Below are positions 43,180-52,242 of a DNA stretch of 64,000 nt, piece after piece (within the stretch, counting starts at the first letter, position 1; each line of letters starts with the position of its first letter). The DNA is from Acinetobacter populi (GTDB taxonomy: Bacteria; Pseudomonadota; Gammaproteobacteria; Pseudomonadales; Moraxellaceae). The stretch covers positions 137,749-201,748 of the forward strand of contig NZ_NEXX01000003.1 of NCBI RefSeq assembly GCF_002174125.1, in the 5' to 3' direction. The notes under the pieces were generated by a model. It did no database searches and had not been told where the DNA came from. It saw only the letters and a list, made by a program, of their open reading frames with translations. Made by a program: the position numbers and the translations under genes.

Positions 43180-46152
43180 TTATTTACCAAAATTACGGCC
43201 ATAACTTTTTAGCCCACCCGCCACAGCTTTACCATTTTTACGCATAAAGCGTTTGATATCCCGACTATCCCATGCCTGAATATTATAAGTATCACCCATA
43301 CTAGGAGTGGCCGCCATTGCCGGTGTGCTTCCTTCACCACCATTCATTATCATTTGACCAAGCTGACGGATGGTATTGGCATGCTGTGCAGGTAAGACCA
43401 TTTCTTGCTCATGTAATTGAGTCAGTGGATTTACCCCTGCCGGAATATCATAGCCTCCTCGCGCAGAGGCAACTTTACCTACCAGAGCAGCAACACCAGC
43501 AAATGCAGCCGCACCCAAGCCAACATTCAACGGAAATGGAATTGAAGCCATCGTTTTTGCCATAGCTTCCCATGCACTTAGCAAAATTGATTTGGTGGTT
43601 TCCCCTATCTTCATTGCCAACCTTGCTAAAACACCTGTACCTGTAGCTGCTGTTTTTGCAGCTTCTCCAACAACGACAGCACCCGTCTGTGCGGCTTGTC
43701 CTGTTGCTTCGGCTGTGGTCTCGGCTGCGATAAAACCATACTTACGGGCAAGTTTGATGGCTTGTAATTTCAGCCATTGCTGCAATTCCTGTGTAGCTGT
43801 CTGAATCGCAAAACTTGCCATATCTGTAAGTACAGCATTGGTTGCATTACACCAGGTCAATGTGCCATTCATCATGGCCGTAATACCTTTATCCCAAAGA
43901 CTAGAAATTCGATTGGTAAATCCACCAAACTTATCTTCAAAATCTTTCATTTCGGCATTATTCAATAGACTTGGCATCTGGACATCACGAATGGTACGTT
44001 GATTATCCAAATCAGACACTTGCTGATTTAAACCGCTCTGCCCGGCTGGTTTGCCAGTCAATGCTGTCTGCTGATCTTCCAGATCAAGACGTCGTAATAA
44101 ACCGTCTCGTTTGATCTGATAAAGCTGATTTTCCAGCTGTTGTTCACGTTGAGCTTTTTGAAGATTGGATAAACCTCCTGCATCGAATTCAGCCTGTAAC
44201 AAGGCCATTTCAATTTCATACTGACGTTGTGCAGATTTTTCAGATTCTTCAATTGCCTGCTCTTCCAGCTTCTTCTGTTTATCAAAAGAATCCTGTTTGA
44301 GTTTTAAACGCTTTTCCTCAGCGGCCTGTTCTGCCTTAAGTACATATTCCCGTTTTTGATCTTGTGTCAAAGTTGAGCCATTGATTTTGTCCAACTCTTT
44401 CTTCAGATCAATTGCAATTTTCTTTAATTCATCGGCGTACTTATACTCAAGCTCCAGACGTTCTTTTTCAGCCTGTTCAGCCAGTCGCTTTCTTTCCCTT
44501 GCCTCGGCATCAGCCTTAGCCTTAGCCTTGCCACCATCGGACTTAGCACCACCCGATGATGGGGTGGTCCCAGTTCCCATACTGGAACGGATATTTGGAG
44601 CCAGTTGTGGTACAGTTGATGAAGATGAGTAATTTTTTGTCCCCATTCCCAGAATCATATTATTGATACCAGATACAGAATTAAAAAACGTATTTTTGAA
44701 ATTGGTACGTCCTTCATCACGCATGGCAATATTGGCTTGGGATTTTGCCATTGCCTCCTGATTGATCTTGGCAATCGAGTTGGCACGTTGTCTGGCCAGA
44801 TTTTCAAGATTATTAAAGCCCTGCTCCCATGCCGACTGAATGCCTGAGAAATTCAGATTTAAAGCATTTTCGGCAATATTGGCAAAGGTTTTTAAGGCTG
44901 AACCCAAAGCATCCAGATAAAACTGCACATTGGCTTTAAAGGTGGCAAAGTTTTTTTCTGCGATAATGACTTGGTCAATCACAATAGAAAGGGCTTCAAC
45001 CACGATCTGGCGTATCAAGGCGAAAGCAGCCTGAATTGCCGCACGCACAGCAGCCACAATGATCGCTAATGCCTGAAAAGCACCTTTTAGAATATCCAGA
45101 ATACTCATCTGCTGGATCGTTTCAGAATCAGTCGTTGCAGTTAAATCACGCCATAAATCACCAATGGTATTAAAAATATCCTGCACAATACCCAGTAATT
45201 CCTGAAAGATCAGAATAATGGCTTGAACACTTCCATCAATTGCTTCCCGGTTATCAGTCGCAAATGTTAGAAAATCATTGGCCAGCTCGGTCAATATAGG
45301 TGCAACCTGAGCAGCCATACGATTCATGGTGCCTTGTACAGTTTGTTGTACCAAACCTAATGCAGAATTAAACTCCTTGGTCTTGGCAATGGTTTCCTGA
45401 TCCATAATGATGCCAAGATTATGCGCTTGCTCGGCATACTGCTTAAGCATTTCCCCATTATTTTCCAGCAATGGCGATAACAGCGAAGCATCATCGGCGA
45501 TTGATTCCATATAAAAAATCATATCGGCATGCGAGACATTAGCCTTTTGTAAGGTGTTATAATATTTACCCAACACCTGTGGACCGGATAAACCCTGAAA
45601 TTCCTTGGCTGTCACACCCACCTTAGGTGCAACTTTTTCAAAGAAATCGGCCATTTCTCCGCCACCGGTCTGCATAAAGTCACCCAGCTTGTCATTGACA
45701 TCTTTCATAATGTCACCAAGCTTTTCTTGCTCTACACCGACTTTGCTTGAGGCAAATTGCCATTCCTGTAATTCTGTAGTAGTGGCATTGGCAATACGTG
45801 CCTGATTCTCGATCTGTTTGGCTGCTTCACCTACATTTTTAGTAAGCGTACCAAGTGTACCAATACCTGCCGCCGCAACTCCCGCTATACCAACAACAGA
45901 TAATGCCAAACTTTTAGACAAAATCCCTGATATATCATTACCAATAGATTGAAATTTACTTTTAATATCATCACCCAAATCAGAAAACTTCTGTTTTAAA
46001 TTTGAGGTATCAATATCCAAGTCAATGTCTTTACCAGCATTTTCAATTTCTTTGGCTGTGGTTTTAGCCTTTTGTTCAGCCTCATCCAGACCTTTCTTTA
46101 AATCAGACGTCGTAGCGGAAATCTTTACTTCAATTTTGTTTTCGTCAGCCAT
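43180..46152 (-). CDS. Tail tape-measure protein
   Basis: About 990 residues. Long helical protein with hydrophobic segments near 85-110 (SLALSVVGIAGVAAAGIGTLGTL), in the middle (about 350-400) and near the C-terminus (PLNVGLGAAAFAGVAALVGKVAS); a charged coiled coil (about 555-700, RKRLAEQAEKERLELEYKY). The early ISATTSDLKKGLDEAEQK is typical of phage tape measures. It sets tail length. I start at the ATG at 46152 (MADENKIEVKIS) because GCAGG lies upstream; the longer frame reaches 46212 and lacks a site. Confidence 0.9.
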   Translation of the reverse strand: MADENKIEVKISATTSDLKKGLDEAEQKAKTTAKEIENAGKDIDLDIDTSNLKQKFSDLGDDIKSKFQSIGNDISGILSKSLALSVVGIAGVAAAGIGTLGTLTKNVGEAAKQIENQARIANATTTELQEWQFASSKVGVEQEKLGDIMKDVNDKLGDFMQTGGGEMADFFEKVAPKVGVTAKEFQGLSGPQVLGKYYNTLQKANVSHADMIFYMESIADDASLLSPLLENNGEMLKQYAEQAHNLGIIMDQETIAKTKEFNSALGLVQQTVQGTMNRMAAQVAPILTELANDFLTFATDNREAIDGSVQAIILIFQELLGIVQDIFNTIGDLWRDLTATTDSETIQQMSILDILKGAFQALAIIVAAVRAAIQAAFALIRQIVVEALSIVIDQVIIAEKNFATFKANVQFYLDALGSALKTFANIAENALNLNFSGIQSAWEQGFNNLENLARQRANSIAKINQEAMAKSQANIAMRDEGRTNFKNTFFNSVSGINNMILGMGTKNYSSSSTVPQLAPNIRSSMGTGTTPSSGGAKSDGGKAKAKADAEARERKRLAEQAEKERLELEYKYADELKKIAIDLKKELDKINGSTLTQDQKREYVLKAEQAAEEKRLKLKQDSFDKQKKLEEQAIEESEKSAQRQYEIEMALLQAEFDAGGLSNLQKAQREQQLENQLYQIKRDGLLRRLDLEDQQTALTGKPAGQSGLNQQVSDLDNQRTIRDVQMPSLLNNAEMKDFEDKFGGFTNRISSLWDKGITAMMNGTLTWCNATNAVLTDMASFAIQTATQELQQWLKLQAIKLARKYGFIAAETTAEATGQAAQTGAVVVGEAAKTAATGTGVLARLAMKIGETTKSILLSAWEAMAKTMASIPFPLNVGLGAAAFAGVAALVGKVASARGGYDIPAGVNPLTQLHEQEMVLPAQHANTIRQLGQMIMNGGEGSTPAMAATPSMGDTYNIQAWDSRDIKRFMRKNGKAVAGGLKSYGRNFGK

Positions 46153-46241
46153 GGTTGGACCTGCAATTAAAGATATCAAAAAACTTGTCACATATCGTTT
46201 ACCGATATACAATAAATTAAATTCAGCGAGGAATATTGTTC

Positions 46242-46520
46242 GTGATCAAAAGTTTTAAATGTAAAGACACCGAAACTTTATTCACGACAGGTACAACGAA
46301 ACGCTGGAGTGCCATTGCGAATGTTGCGATGCGGAAACTGGCACAACTGGATGCTGCGGCTACGTTAGAATTCTTGCGTTCACCACCAGCGAATCATCTA
46401 GATAAACTCGCTGGTGACCGCGAAGGTCAATACAGTATTCGCATCAACAAACAATGGCGCATTTGCTTTGTCTGGACAGAGCAAGGCGTATTAGATGTTG
46501 AAATTATTGATTACCTTTAG
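46242..46520 (+). CDS. higB: HigB/RelE-type toxin
   Basis: A 92-residue toxin on the opposite strand to the tail genes. The RelE/HigB pattern is clear: KSFKCKDTETLFTTGTTKRWSAIANVAMRKLAQLDAA, then LRSPPANHLDKLAGDREGQYSIRINKQWRICFVWTEQGVLDVEIIDYL. HigB proteins cut mRNA in the ribosome. GAGG lies ten bases before the GTG at 46242. It is followed at 46531 by its antitoxin, toxin first, as usual for hig. Confidence 0.88.
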   Translation: MIKSFKCKDTETLFTTGTTKRWSAIANVAMRKLAQLDAAATLEFLRSPPANHLDKLAGDREGQYSIRINKQWRICFVWTEQGVLDVEIIDYL

Positions 46521-46530
46521 GAGTCAAATC

Positions 46531-46833
46531 ATGATTAAAAACGGTATGCGTCCGATCCATCCTGGTGAAATCCTTCGAGAAGACTATCTTGTCCCGCTTG
46601 ATATGAGTGCGAATGCATTAGCCAAAGCATTAGGTGTAACGCCTGCACGTATTAATGAAATTATTCGGGAACGTAGAGGGGTTTCAGCCGATACAGCTTT
46701 ACGTTTAGCACAATATTTTGGTGGTGATGCACAAAGCTGGTTAAATCTGCAAAAAACGTATGAATTACGCATTGCAGAAATTGAATCGGCAGATCGGATA
46801 CGTCAGGAAATTCATCCTTATCAATATGCTTAA
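46531..46833 (+). CDS. higA: HigA-type antitoxin (HTH_XRE)
   Basis: A 100-residue antitoxin: MRPIHPGEILREDYLVPLDMSANALAKALGVTPARINEIIRERRGVSADTALRLAQYFG is a HigA/XRE helix-turn-helix, and the rest (WLNLQKTYELRIAEIES) is the antitoxin tail. AGGAG lies just upstream of the ATG, 10 bases after the toxin stop. Both form a cargo module inserted between tape measure and tail chaperone. Confidence 0.9.
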   Translation: MIKNGMRPIHPGEILREDYLVPLDMSANALAKALGVTPARINEIIRERRGVSADTALRLAQYFGGDAQSWLNLQKTYELRIAEIESADRIRQEIHPYQYA

Positions 46834-46847
46834 GCCACAAGGATGTT

Positions 46848-47105
46848 TTACCCCTGTGGAAACTGCATTAACATATCAAGTAAATCGGGTTCATCGTTTT
46901 TAGTATCTTGTTTTTCAGTTTCGATGCCAAAAAATGATTCCAGCATCAAACATACTCGCTGCATACTCACCTGAACGGGAGGAAACTTTTCATAATACGC
47001 ATTCAAGGCACTTAATCTAGGAAGATCAACCTCGTTACGCACGTAATCGTAATCCTTAGCCAACCTCAGTACCAAATGCGTATAAAGTTCCTCCCAGTCT
47101 ATTCC
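46848..47105 (-). CDS. Tail assembly chaperone, frameshift extension (T part of G-T)
   Basis: An open frame of 85 codons that continues the chaperone gene after a -1 slip. It reads GIDWEELYTHLVLRLAKDYDYVRNEVDLPRLSALNAYYEK, the typical C-terminal extension of siphovirus tail chaperones. It overlaps the first frame at a run of five Gs (47104-47108 on the plus coordinates) immediately before the stop of the first frame. No good independent start is present. The fused product would have about 186 residues. Confidence 0.75.
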   Translation of the reverse strand, partial: GIDWEELYTHLVLRLAKDYDYVRNEVDLPRLSALNAYYEKFPPVQVSMQRVCLMLESFFGIETEKQDTKNDEPDLLDMLMQFPQG

Positions 47106-47407
47106 CCCGATGCTTGACCCTCGCCACGACCTTTTAATCCGGACACAGACATTACCGCTTCCATTACTTCGCTTAACTGATCCATATAAATCAGATCGGC
47201 AACATCATCACGCTGAATATCCGGATAATTACGTTTCAATGATTTATGTGCCACATCAATGACAGTACCGACATCATTGGGCTGAAAAGTCTGTAATGCC
47301 GGTAACAACTTTTCAATTGCACCCAATGATAAAGGCGCAAATACAAAAGATTGGCCATCGATGACAACCGGTGTACCACGTGGGTTTTCGACTTGGTTAA
47401 ATGTCAT
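47099..47407 (-). CDS. Tail assembly chaperone (G part)
   Basis: A 102-residue protein between the tail tube and tape measure, the place of tail chaperones. It shows GTPVVIDGQSFVFAPLSLGAIEKLLPALQTF and ends GRGEGQASGE with a stop. The stop lies three bases after five consecutive Gs, where a -1 slip joins the next frame, so both a short and a long form are expected. These coat the tape measure during assembly. Confidence 0.8.
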   Translation of the reverse strand: MTFNQVENPRGTPVVIDGQSFVFAPLSLGAIEKLLPALQTFQPNDVGTVIDVAHKSLKRNYPDIQRDDVADLIYMDQLSEVMEAVMSVSGLKGRGEGQASGE

Positions 47408-47413
47408 GGGCTA

Positions 47414-48181
47414 TTACTCCGATAAAATATGTTTATAAATACGACCAAGATCGTCGGCCATAGGTTGAAATTCAAACTCAGGTAAATCGTAATCATCCTG
47501 TTTTGAACTAAATGCCAACTTGTTACTTGTGCATCGATAAAACTCCATACCTAGGAATTTCCCTTTGTAATCGCGCTGTAGGTCCACCGCAAATTCTGGT
47601 GTATATCCCATGTCAATATTGGAAACGACAATAGATTTGGCTCCAGCCACAGTAGCTGCATATTTAAAACTAATGAAAACCACTTTTCCTACATCTGCCG
47701 TAGCAAATGTATAGGCACCTGTGGTCGGATTAATACTGTATTGCCCCGAAACTGGTGCAGATGCGACACGCACCATAGGAACTGCCTTAGCATCGGTTAC
47801 ACCCAAATCCTTTACAAAGGTACCAGCATTAGGAACTACAGGTGTAATTACCCCGCCAGCTGGAACGACTTCACCATTAATGGTTTGTGCCACGGTTTCA
47901 ATACCACCCTCAGCCACTACCCCACCAAAGAAAATCGAATTCAGTAATGCGCCATTGATACGACCAAAACTTGCCTTACATTTAATGGAACCTTTACCCC
48001 GTGCTGCATCTACGGGAAACTGGCCACGACCATACAGTTCCTTTAAATCAAAACTCATATCTACAGATACGGATTGCAGAACACCAACTTCAACAGGTGT
48101 GGGGTTGCTGATCGGTTGACCATAAATATCCTGGATTGGTGTGGCAAAGACTTTACCTGCACCAAATAAATATTGCGCCAT
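47414..48181 (-). CDS. Major tail tube protein
   Basis: A 255-residue structural protein. GAGKVFATPIQDIYGQPISNPTPVEVGVLQSVSVDMSFDLKELYGRGQFPVDAARGKGSIKCKASFGRINGALLNSIFFGG resembles siphovirus tail tube proteins; the middle (about 115-170) carries an Ig-like insert (PVSGQYSINPTTGAYTFATADVGKVVFISF). It forms the tube around the tape measure. A hairpin lies upstream. Confidence 0.8.
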   Translation of the reverse strand: MAQYLFGAGKVFATPIQDIYGQPISNPTPVEVGVLQSVSVDMSFDLKELYGRGQFPVDAARGKGSIKCKASFGRINGALLNSIFFGGVVAEGGIETVAQTINGEVVPAGGVITPVVPNAGTFVKDLGVTDAKAVPMVRVASAPVSGQYSINPTTGAYTFATADVGKVVFISFKYAATVAGAKSIVVSNIDMGYTPEFAVDLQRDYKGKFLGMEFYRCTSNKLAFSSKQDDYDLPEFEFQPMADDLGRIYKHILSE

Positions 48182-48202
48182 TTTTTACCTCACTAAAATG
48201 AC

Positions 48203-48226
48203 AAAACCGCCAGAACAGGCGGTTAT
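48203..48226 (-). terminator. Hairpin before the tail tube gene
   Basis: AACCGCC (48205-48211) and GGCGGTT (48218-48224) with a six-base loop, followed on the minus strand by TTTTG. Confidence 0.6.
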
Positions 48227-48241
48227 AAAAATGATATTAAA

Positions 48242-48685
48242 TTAATTGGTGGTCAGGATTCGCACTGGGATAATGGCGATTGCCTGATCATCTAACAGAT
48301 TTTCTACTGCTTCATAGACCTCGATGGTGCCATCAATCCAGCAATGCTCTACCAATCCATTTAAGGTTTGATATTCGCACACCTCTGGATGCGCCGGTTT
48401 AATGGCTTCACGGATCCTGTCAATATAAAGGTTCAATTGGGTACACGGTGCTTTATCATGATCACCTTCATGAATATAAAGATAGAGTTCCGCTGCCAGC
48501 TCGACTTTGGCATCAAGCCCCTTGATAGGGACTTCCTGCTGATTACCCTGGGTAATGAATAAGGCAGGTCGTTCTGCTGGTTGTACATGACTAAAGTGAC
48601 GTAAACGGCGGTTTACTGTAGCCAATCCCTCTATATGCATACTCAACCAATCAAACAACGCCTGATAAATCGCTTCACTATCCAC
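48242..48685 (-). CDS. Tail terminator/completion protein, 147 aa
   Basis: A neck-tail gene directly before the tail tube gene. MDSEAIYQALFDWLSMHIEGLATVNRRLRHFSHVQPAERPALFITQGNQ and LYIDRIREAIKP match the general fold of tail-terminator (minor tail U-like) proteins; identity is inferred from position. Start overlaps the gp10-like gene by eight bases. Confidence 0.6.
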   Translation of the reverse strand: MDSEAIYQALFDWLSMHIEGLATVNRRLRHFSHVQPAERPALFITQGNQQEVPIKGLDAKVELAAELYLYIHEGDHDKAPCTQLNLYIDRIREAIKPAHPEVCEYQTLNGLVEHCWIDGTIEVYEAVENLLDDQAIAIIPVRILTTN

Positions 48686-49163
48686 TATTCAACCCTCGCT
48701 GAATTGCAGCATCGATATTCTTGGGTACAATTTTGGCCACTTCTTGCAGTGCATCTCGCATCATACGGCGTTCTCTAAATTTCACATTTCTGGAATGGGC
48801 ACCCACCATAACCTGACGAGGTGTAATCGGCTTGCCAAAGGCTTGCTTGATCTGGCGTAAATGGGCTTTTATCCCCACTTGCGCAGTCAAGCCAAACTCA
48901 TGGATAAACAGATACTTCACATGGCTGCCACCTGCACTGACTGCACCCTTTACTTGATCGACCTGTTCTGTGACACGACCAACCACAGAACCACGTAAAC
49001 GCCCGGAATCAACTTTTAAATAAGGCGAACCACTGCTTAGATTCCGTTTGACTACTTCTTCCAAACGCCCCGTCAATGCCACAATGGTTCGTTTGATTTC
49101 AGCCTTTACCCGCTCATTTTCCGCATCGAAACGGACACGATGATCAACTGTAAAGTCCACCAT
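48678..49163 (-). CDS. HK97 gp10-like neck protein
   Basis: A 161-residue protein with the HK97 gp10 pattern (LTGRLEEVVKRNLSSGSPYLKVDSGRLRGSVVGRVTEQVDQVKGAVSAGGSHVKYLFIHEFG). It probably forms part of the head-tail or tail-completion ring. It is coupled to the downstream tail terminator gene. Confidence 0.7.
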   Translation of the reverse strand: MVDFTVDHRVRFDAENERVKAEIKRTIVALTGRLEEVVKRNLSSGSPYLKVDSGRLRGSVVGRVTEQVDQVKGAVSAGGSHVKYLFIHEFGLTAQVGIKAHLRQIKQAFGKPITPRQVMVGAHSRNVKFRERRMMRDALQEVAKIVPKNIDAAIQRGLNSG

Positions 49164-49170
49164 ACGGCAC

Positions 49171-49362
49171 CTATGATTTTGCCGAAATCACTTTTTTGCT
49201 GTCAGGTATTTCCACATTCCGCTCAAAACCTAAGGGCTTCAAGATGTGATAAATATCCTGCCCAGATTCAATCACTCCGTTTTTCACCGGTAATTGCTCA
49301 CCGGACACTACAATTGTGGTTGGCTTATAGCCTTCCGGTGCTTGATATTTAAAGGACATCAT
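49171..49362 (-). CDS. Small hypothetical neck protein, 63 aa
   Basis: Unrecognised small protein (MMSFKYQAPEGYKPTTIVVSGEQLPVKNGVIESGQDIYHILKPLGF) in the neck region. Beta-rich, soluble; spacing to neighbours is 6 and 7 bases, so it belongs to the operon. Function unknown. Confidence 0.6.
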   Translation of the reverse strand: MMSFKYQAPEGYKPTTIVVSGEQLPVKNGVIESGQDIYHILKPLGFERNVEIPDSKKVISAKS

Positions 49363-49368
49363 TTTCTC

Positions 49369-49752
49369 CTAGATCACAAAAGCACCAATACCCAAGCGAT
49401 TGGGATTGGTACCTTGATCATCAATTGGTATAGAATTTTTAAGGGCAAGATAACGCTGACCATAAATACTTTGGTCATAGAATGTTTCCTTACCAGAACG
49501 AGAGTAACTCACACCCTGTCCTGCCAGCTGTAGGCTTACGGCATTGGAATAAGCCGTGCCATTTTTACTATTGATTTCAACTTTGAGAATATGTGCTGCA
49601 TATAGACCTACAGCACGTTCTTTTAGATTTCCAAACTCAATTTGCGACACCACATCGTTGGCCTCTTCCAATGCGTCCTGAATCGTTGTGTCGGGTAAGT
49701 TCGCCAATGCCATATCTACGGCAAACTTCTGCCGAAATGCCTGTATGTCCAT
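49369..49752 (-). CDS. DUF4054 head-tail connector
   Basis: A 127-residue connector of the DUF4054 type: FRQKFAVDMALANLPDTTIQDALEEANDVVSQIEFGNLKERAVGLYAAHILKVEINS, and a C-terminal TFYDQSIYGQRYLALKNSI that is conserved in the family. It lies between capsid and tail completion genes. Confidence 0.75.
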   Translation of the reverse strand: MDIQAFRQKFAVDMALANLPDTTIQDALEEANDVVSQIEFGNLKERAVGLYAAHILKVEINSKNGTAYSNAVSLQLAGQGVSYSRSGKETFYDQSIYGQRYLALKNSIPIDDQGTNPNRLGIGAFVI

Positions 49753-49761
49753 ACCATCGCC

Positions 49762-50160
49762 TTATTCTTTTGCCTGTTCCAGCTTCGCTTGCAGCTGCTC
49801 CAGACTTTCATCATCAGTAAACGTGATTTGCAATTCTGTTAAGCTTGCTTTAACGGCAGTCAATGCCGCCTGTTCTGCTTCATTTGCTGCTTTTTCAGCA
49901 TTGGCTGCCGCGGTACCTGTCTTGCCACCTTTACCTCGACCAGATCCAGTTTTACTGCTTGCCTTTGTAGCAGCATCTTCAGTAATTTCCTCAATCACCA
50001 GTTCGCCCTTATCAATTAGATACTTTGCAAACTTATTTCCGGAAAGTTTCTGGTGAACATCTTCATCGACTGCTGTGGCCACGCCTTGAGATAAAATCAC
50101 CACACCAGAAAAAACGAAAGCGGCTTGAGAGCCGCCATAGGTATATGTATATTTCGCCAT
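49762..50160 (-). CDS. Head protein with an Ala-rich linker and HeH-like tail, 132 aa
   Basis: A small structural protein. Beta-rich N-terminus (MAKYTYTYGGSQAAFVFSGVVILSQGVATAVDEDVHQKL), an Ala/Gly/Lys-rich linker (about 65-95), and a C-terminus (LTELQITFTDDESLEQLQAKLEQ) that resembles HeH/LEM-like helices found at the end of phage head proteins. Function is inferred from its place after the capsid gene. Confidence 0.55.
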   Translation of the reverse strand: MAKYTYTYGGSQAAFVFSGVVILSQGVATAVDEDVHQKLSGNKFAKYLIDKGELVIEEITEDAATKASSKTGSGRGKGGKTGTAAANAEKAANEAEQAALTAVKASLTELQITFTDDESLEQLQAKLEQAKE

Positions 50161-50173
50161 GTTGATTTAATCC

Positions 50174-51148
50174 TTATGCATGATCCAGATAACGGAGAGA
50201 ATCCACACGTTTTAACCACACGCCCTGATATTTGTAGTGCCCGGGTACTTTAATATCCAGACCATCGGGTTGTGCTGCCAGAAAAGAAACATCGTCGCAT
50301 TTCATCTGAATACAGGAAGGATCACGACGGTAAATGATAGAGCGATCAGCATCGGCCGTACCCTTAGCATTGGATCGACCCAATCCACGAATAGTTAATG
50401 TTTTTCCCTGTGTACTGAAGATATTATTTTCTTCAATATATTTCAGGAAGGTTTTACCACCAGAATCTGGAACAACACGTGTTGATAGGTGCATATATTG
50501 ATTGGAGGCCATTAAATAGGTATCTGGCTGGACCGATACATCGCCATCAAACAAATCATCTGCATCTGACAAGCTGGCATTAAAATCCGATAAAACTTCT
50601 TCGATGGTTGCAGTCGCCCAATTGTGTTGAGCTGTGACTACAGTGACACCTGTCTGTTCCAAGAAACCTTTTACACCGGTCTTGCTGTTGCCATACCATG
50701 CAATCTGGCTTAAATGTTTTTCCGCAGCCAATCGGGCAGCCTGAACCTTATCCGATTCCAGTTGCAGCCCCATTTTTTGTGCAGCTGCCAGTTCCATGAT
50801 GGAATACCAATAACTGATCACACCGACTTTAATTGGTAATGATACGGTATCAAATTCGACTTCTGCCACAGGCAAATCATTACCTGTCCCGGCATAATCC
50901 TTACCAATACCGACACCCCATTTACGGGATAATACCTCTCCACCACCAAACACACCATTTACCGGGGCCACAGGAATATATTTGGCATAATCCATGACCT
51001 GTTCCAGTTGCGGTGTCATTTCGTTGGTTTCTTCCAACTTGACAAATAACTGTGCCAACTTTTCGATATTAAAAGCATCACCTACCGATGCTTGAACGAT
51101 TTGGGCTACGGGTGTTAAACGTAGCTTCATTTGAGCAACTTTACTCAT
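50174..51148 (-). CDS. Major capsid protein (DUF2184 type)
   Basis: A 324-residue capsid protein of the DUF2184 group. It reads TPVAQIVQASVGDAFNIEKLAQLFVKLEETNEMTPQLEQVMDYAKYIPV, and GVGIGKDYAGTGNDLPVAEVEFDTVSLPIKVGVISYWYSIMELAAAQ, both typical. It directly follows the decoration and scaffold genes. It would form the head shell. Confidence 0.85.
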   Translation of the reverse strand: MSKVAQMKLRLTPVAQIVQASVGDAFNIEKLAQLFVKLEETNEMTPQLEQVMDYAKYIPVAPVNGVFGGGEVLSRKWGVGIGKDYAGTGNDLPVAEVEFDTVSLPIKVGVISYWYSIMELAAAQKMGLQLESDKVQAARLAAEKHLSQIAWYGNSKTGVKGFLEQTGVTVVTAQHNWATATIEEVLSDFNASLSDADDLFDGDVSVQPDTYLMASNQYMHLSTRVVPDSGGKTFLKYIEENNIFSTQGKTLTIRGLGRSNAKGTADADRSIIYRRDPSCIQMKCDDVSFLAAQPDGLDIKVPGHYKYQGVWLKRVDSLRYLDHA

Positions 51149-51153
51149 CTTCT

Positions 51154-51624
51154 TTATGCCCCTAATAAGCGAACAACAGCAAAGCCTTGTTCATTTGAAA
51201 TTGATTCCCAAGATGCATTGGGTAATTCGGTACCATCGCTTGCCGTGGACGATAAAGAACCCAGTGGTGCATCAGCCGTGGCATTTGCAGTTTTTACATA
51301 GACTTTGGCATTGATATCAATGACGGGGGCAGTGACTTTTACCCAGATCGAACCAATGGTCATGACTGGCGCCACATCGGTTGCCTGATATGCCTCCTTG
51401 CCTAATGCTGTCTTGCCTGATTTACCCACACCATGACGTAAGATAATGCCGAATTTAGTATTGCTGGCACCTGTCACCGCAGAAACAGTCTGACCGTCAC
51501 TATTACGCACGACCACATCACCATCATTTACCACTGTCGTACCTGAAACCGGCAAAGATAAAATATCTTCCGGACCATAGAGATGGGCTTTCATACCCGG
51601 TACCACATCATATTGTTGAACCAT
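51154..51624 (-). CDS. Capsid decoration/cement-like protein, 156 aa
   Basis: A structural protein between scaffold and capsid, the position of decoration proteins (lambda D-like, DUF2190 type). It is rich in Gly, Val and Thr and has no Trp except in IGSIWVKVTAP and NASWESI. AGGGAG lies about ten bases before Met4 (51624), so I start there; the earlier Met is too close to the ribosome site. Confidence 0.6.
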   Translation of the reverse strand: MVQQYDVVPGMKAHLYGPEDILSLPVSGTTVVNDGDVVVRNSDGQTVSAVTGASNTKFGIILRHGVGKSGKTALGKEAYQATDVAPVMTIGSIWVKVTAPVIDINAKVYVKTANATADAPLGSLSSTASDGTELPNASWESISNEQGFAVVRLLGA

Positions 51625-51639
51625 GGTGTTCATTCTCCC

Positions 51640-52242
51640 TTAAATATTTTTGTATGCATCGGCTTTGTTATAGCCGCTACGTTCATGACCATTTGGCTGC
51701 TCATCACCTGTTTTTACTGGTTGCTGCTGTTGGTTTAGAACATCACCAACCGGATTATTCGGGTGAATTCCTTTAACAGCAGACAACGCACGAAATACCG
51801 TATCAATCTGTTCAGGCTTGGCATCACCTACAGCAATACCACCCAGTACCGCTGTGACCACTGCATCACCAGCCTTTGCAGCAACTACATCACGCTTGAT
51901 CTGCTCACAGCTACAGCCTTCAGTTTTCACTGTGGACACCAATGCCTTGGCATCAGCAATCACTGCCGCACGTTCTGCCGTGGCTTGTTCAAGTTTTTCC
52001 GGTGTAAGCTGGTTTTGTTCCAGATTGACAATTTTCTGTTCAAGCTGGGCTTTTTCCGTATGTAGTTGATCAACCACGGCCTGCACAGCAGTCAATTCAT
52101 CTCCAATCGAAAATTGCTTATCACCGACTTTTAATTTTGCAGCCTTTAAATTTTCAAGCTGCTCTTGTTGAAGTTTTAAGGCATCTGCTAAGGGTTTGTT
52201 ATCACCAATATCAAAGCGAATGCCATTTACAATGATCTCCAT
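51640..52242 (-). CDS. Nested in-frame scaffold protein (internal start)
   Basis: The ATG at 52242 is in frame with the DUF2213 gene (codon 199) and is preceded by AGAGGAACACACA, with GAGG at an ideal distance. The product, starting MEIIVNGIRFDIGDNKPL, is a 200-residue helical protein that would serve as a scaffold, as lambda Nu3 arises inside gene C. The position of the start and ribosome site is seen; use of the start is inferred. Confidence 0.5.
   Translation of the reverse strand: MEIIVNGIRFDIGDNKPLADALKLQQEQLENLKAAKLKVGDKQFSIGDELTAVQAVVDQLHTEKAQLEQKIVNLEQNQLTPEKLEQATAERAAVIADAKALVSTVKTEGCSCEQIKRDVVAAKAGDAVVTAVLGGIAVGDAKPEQIDTVFRALSAVKGIHPNNPVGDVLNQQQQPVKTGDEQPNGHERSGYNKADAYKNI

Noticed and set aside
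47721-48119. Plus-strand frame opposite the tail tube gene
   Set aside because: Opposite to a strong structural gene, no start signal; a by-product of its codon use.
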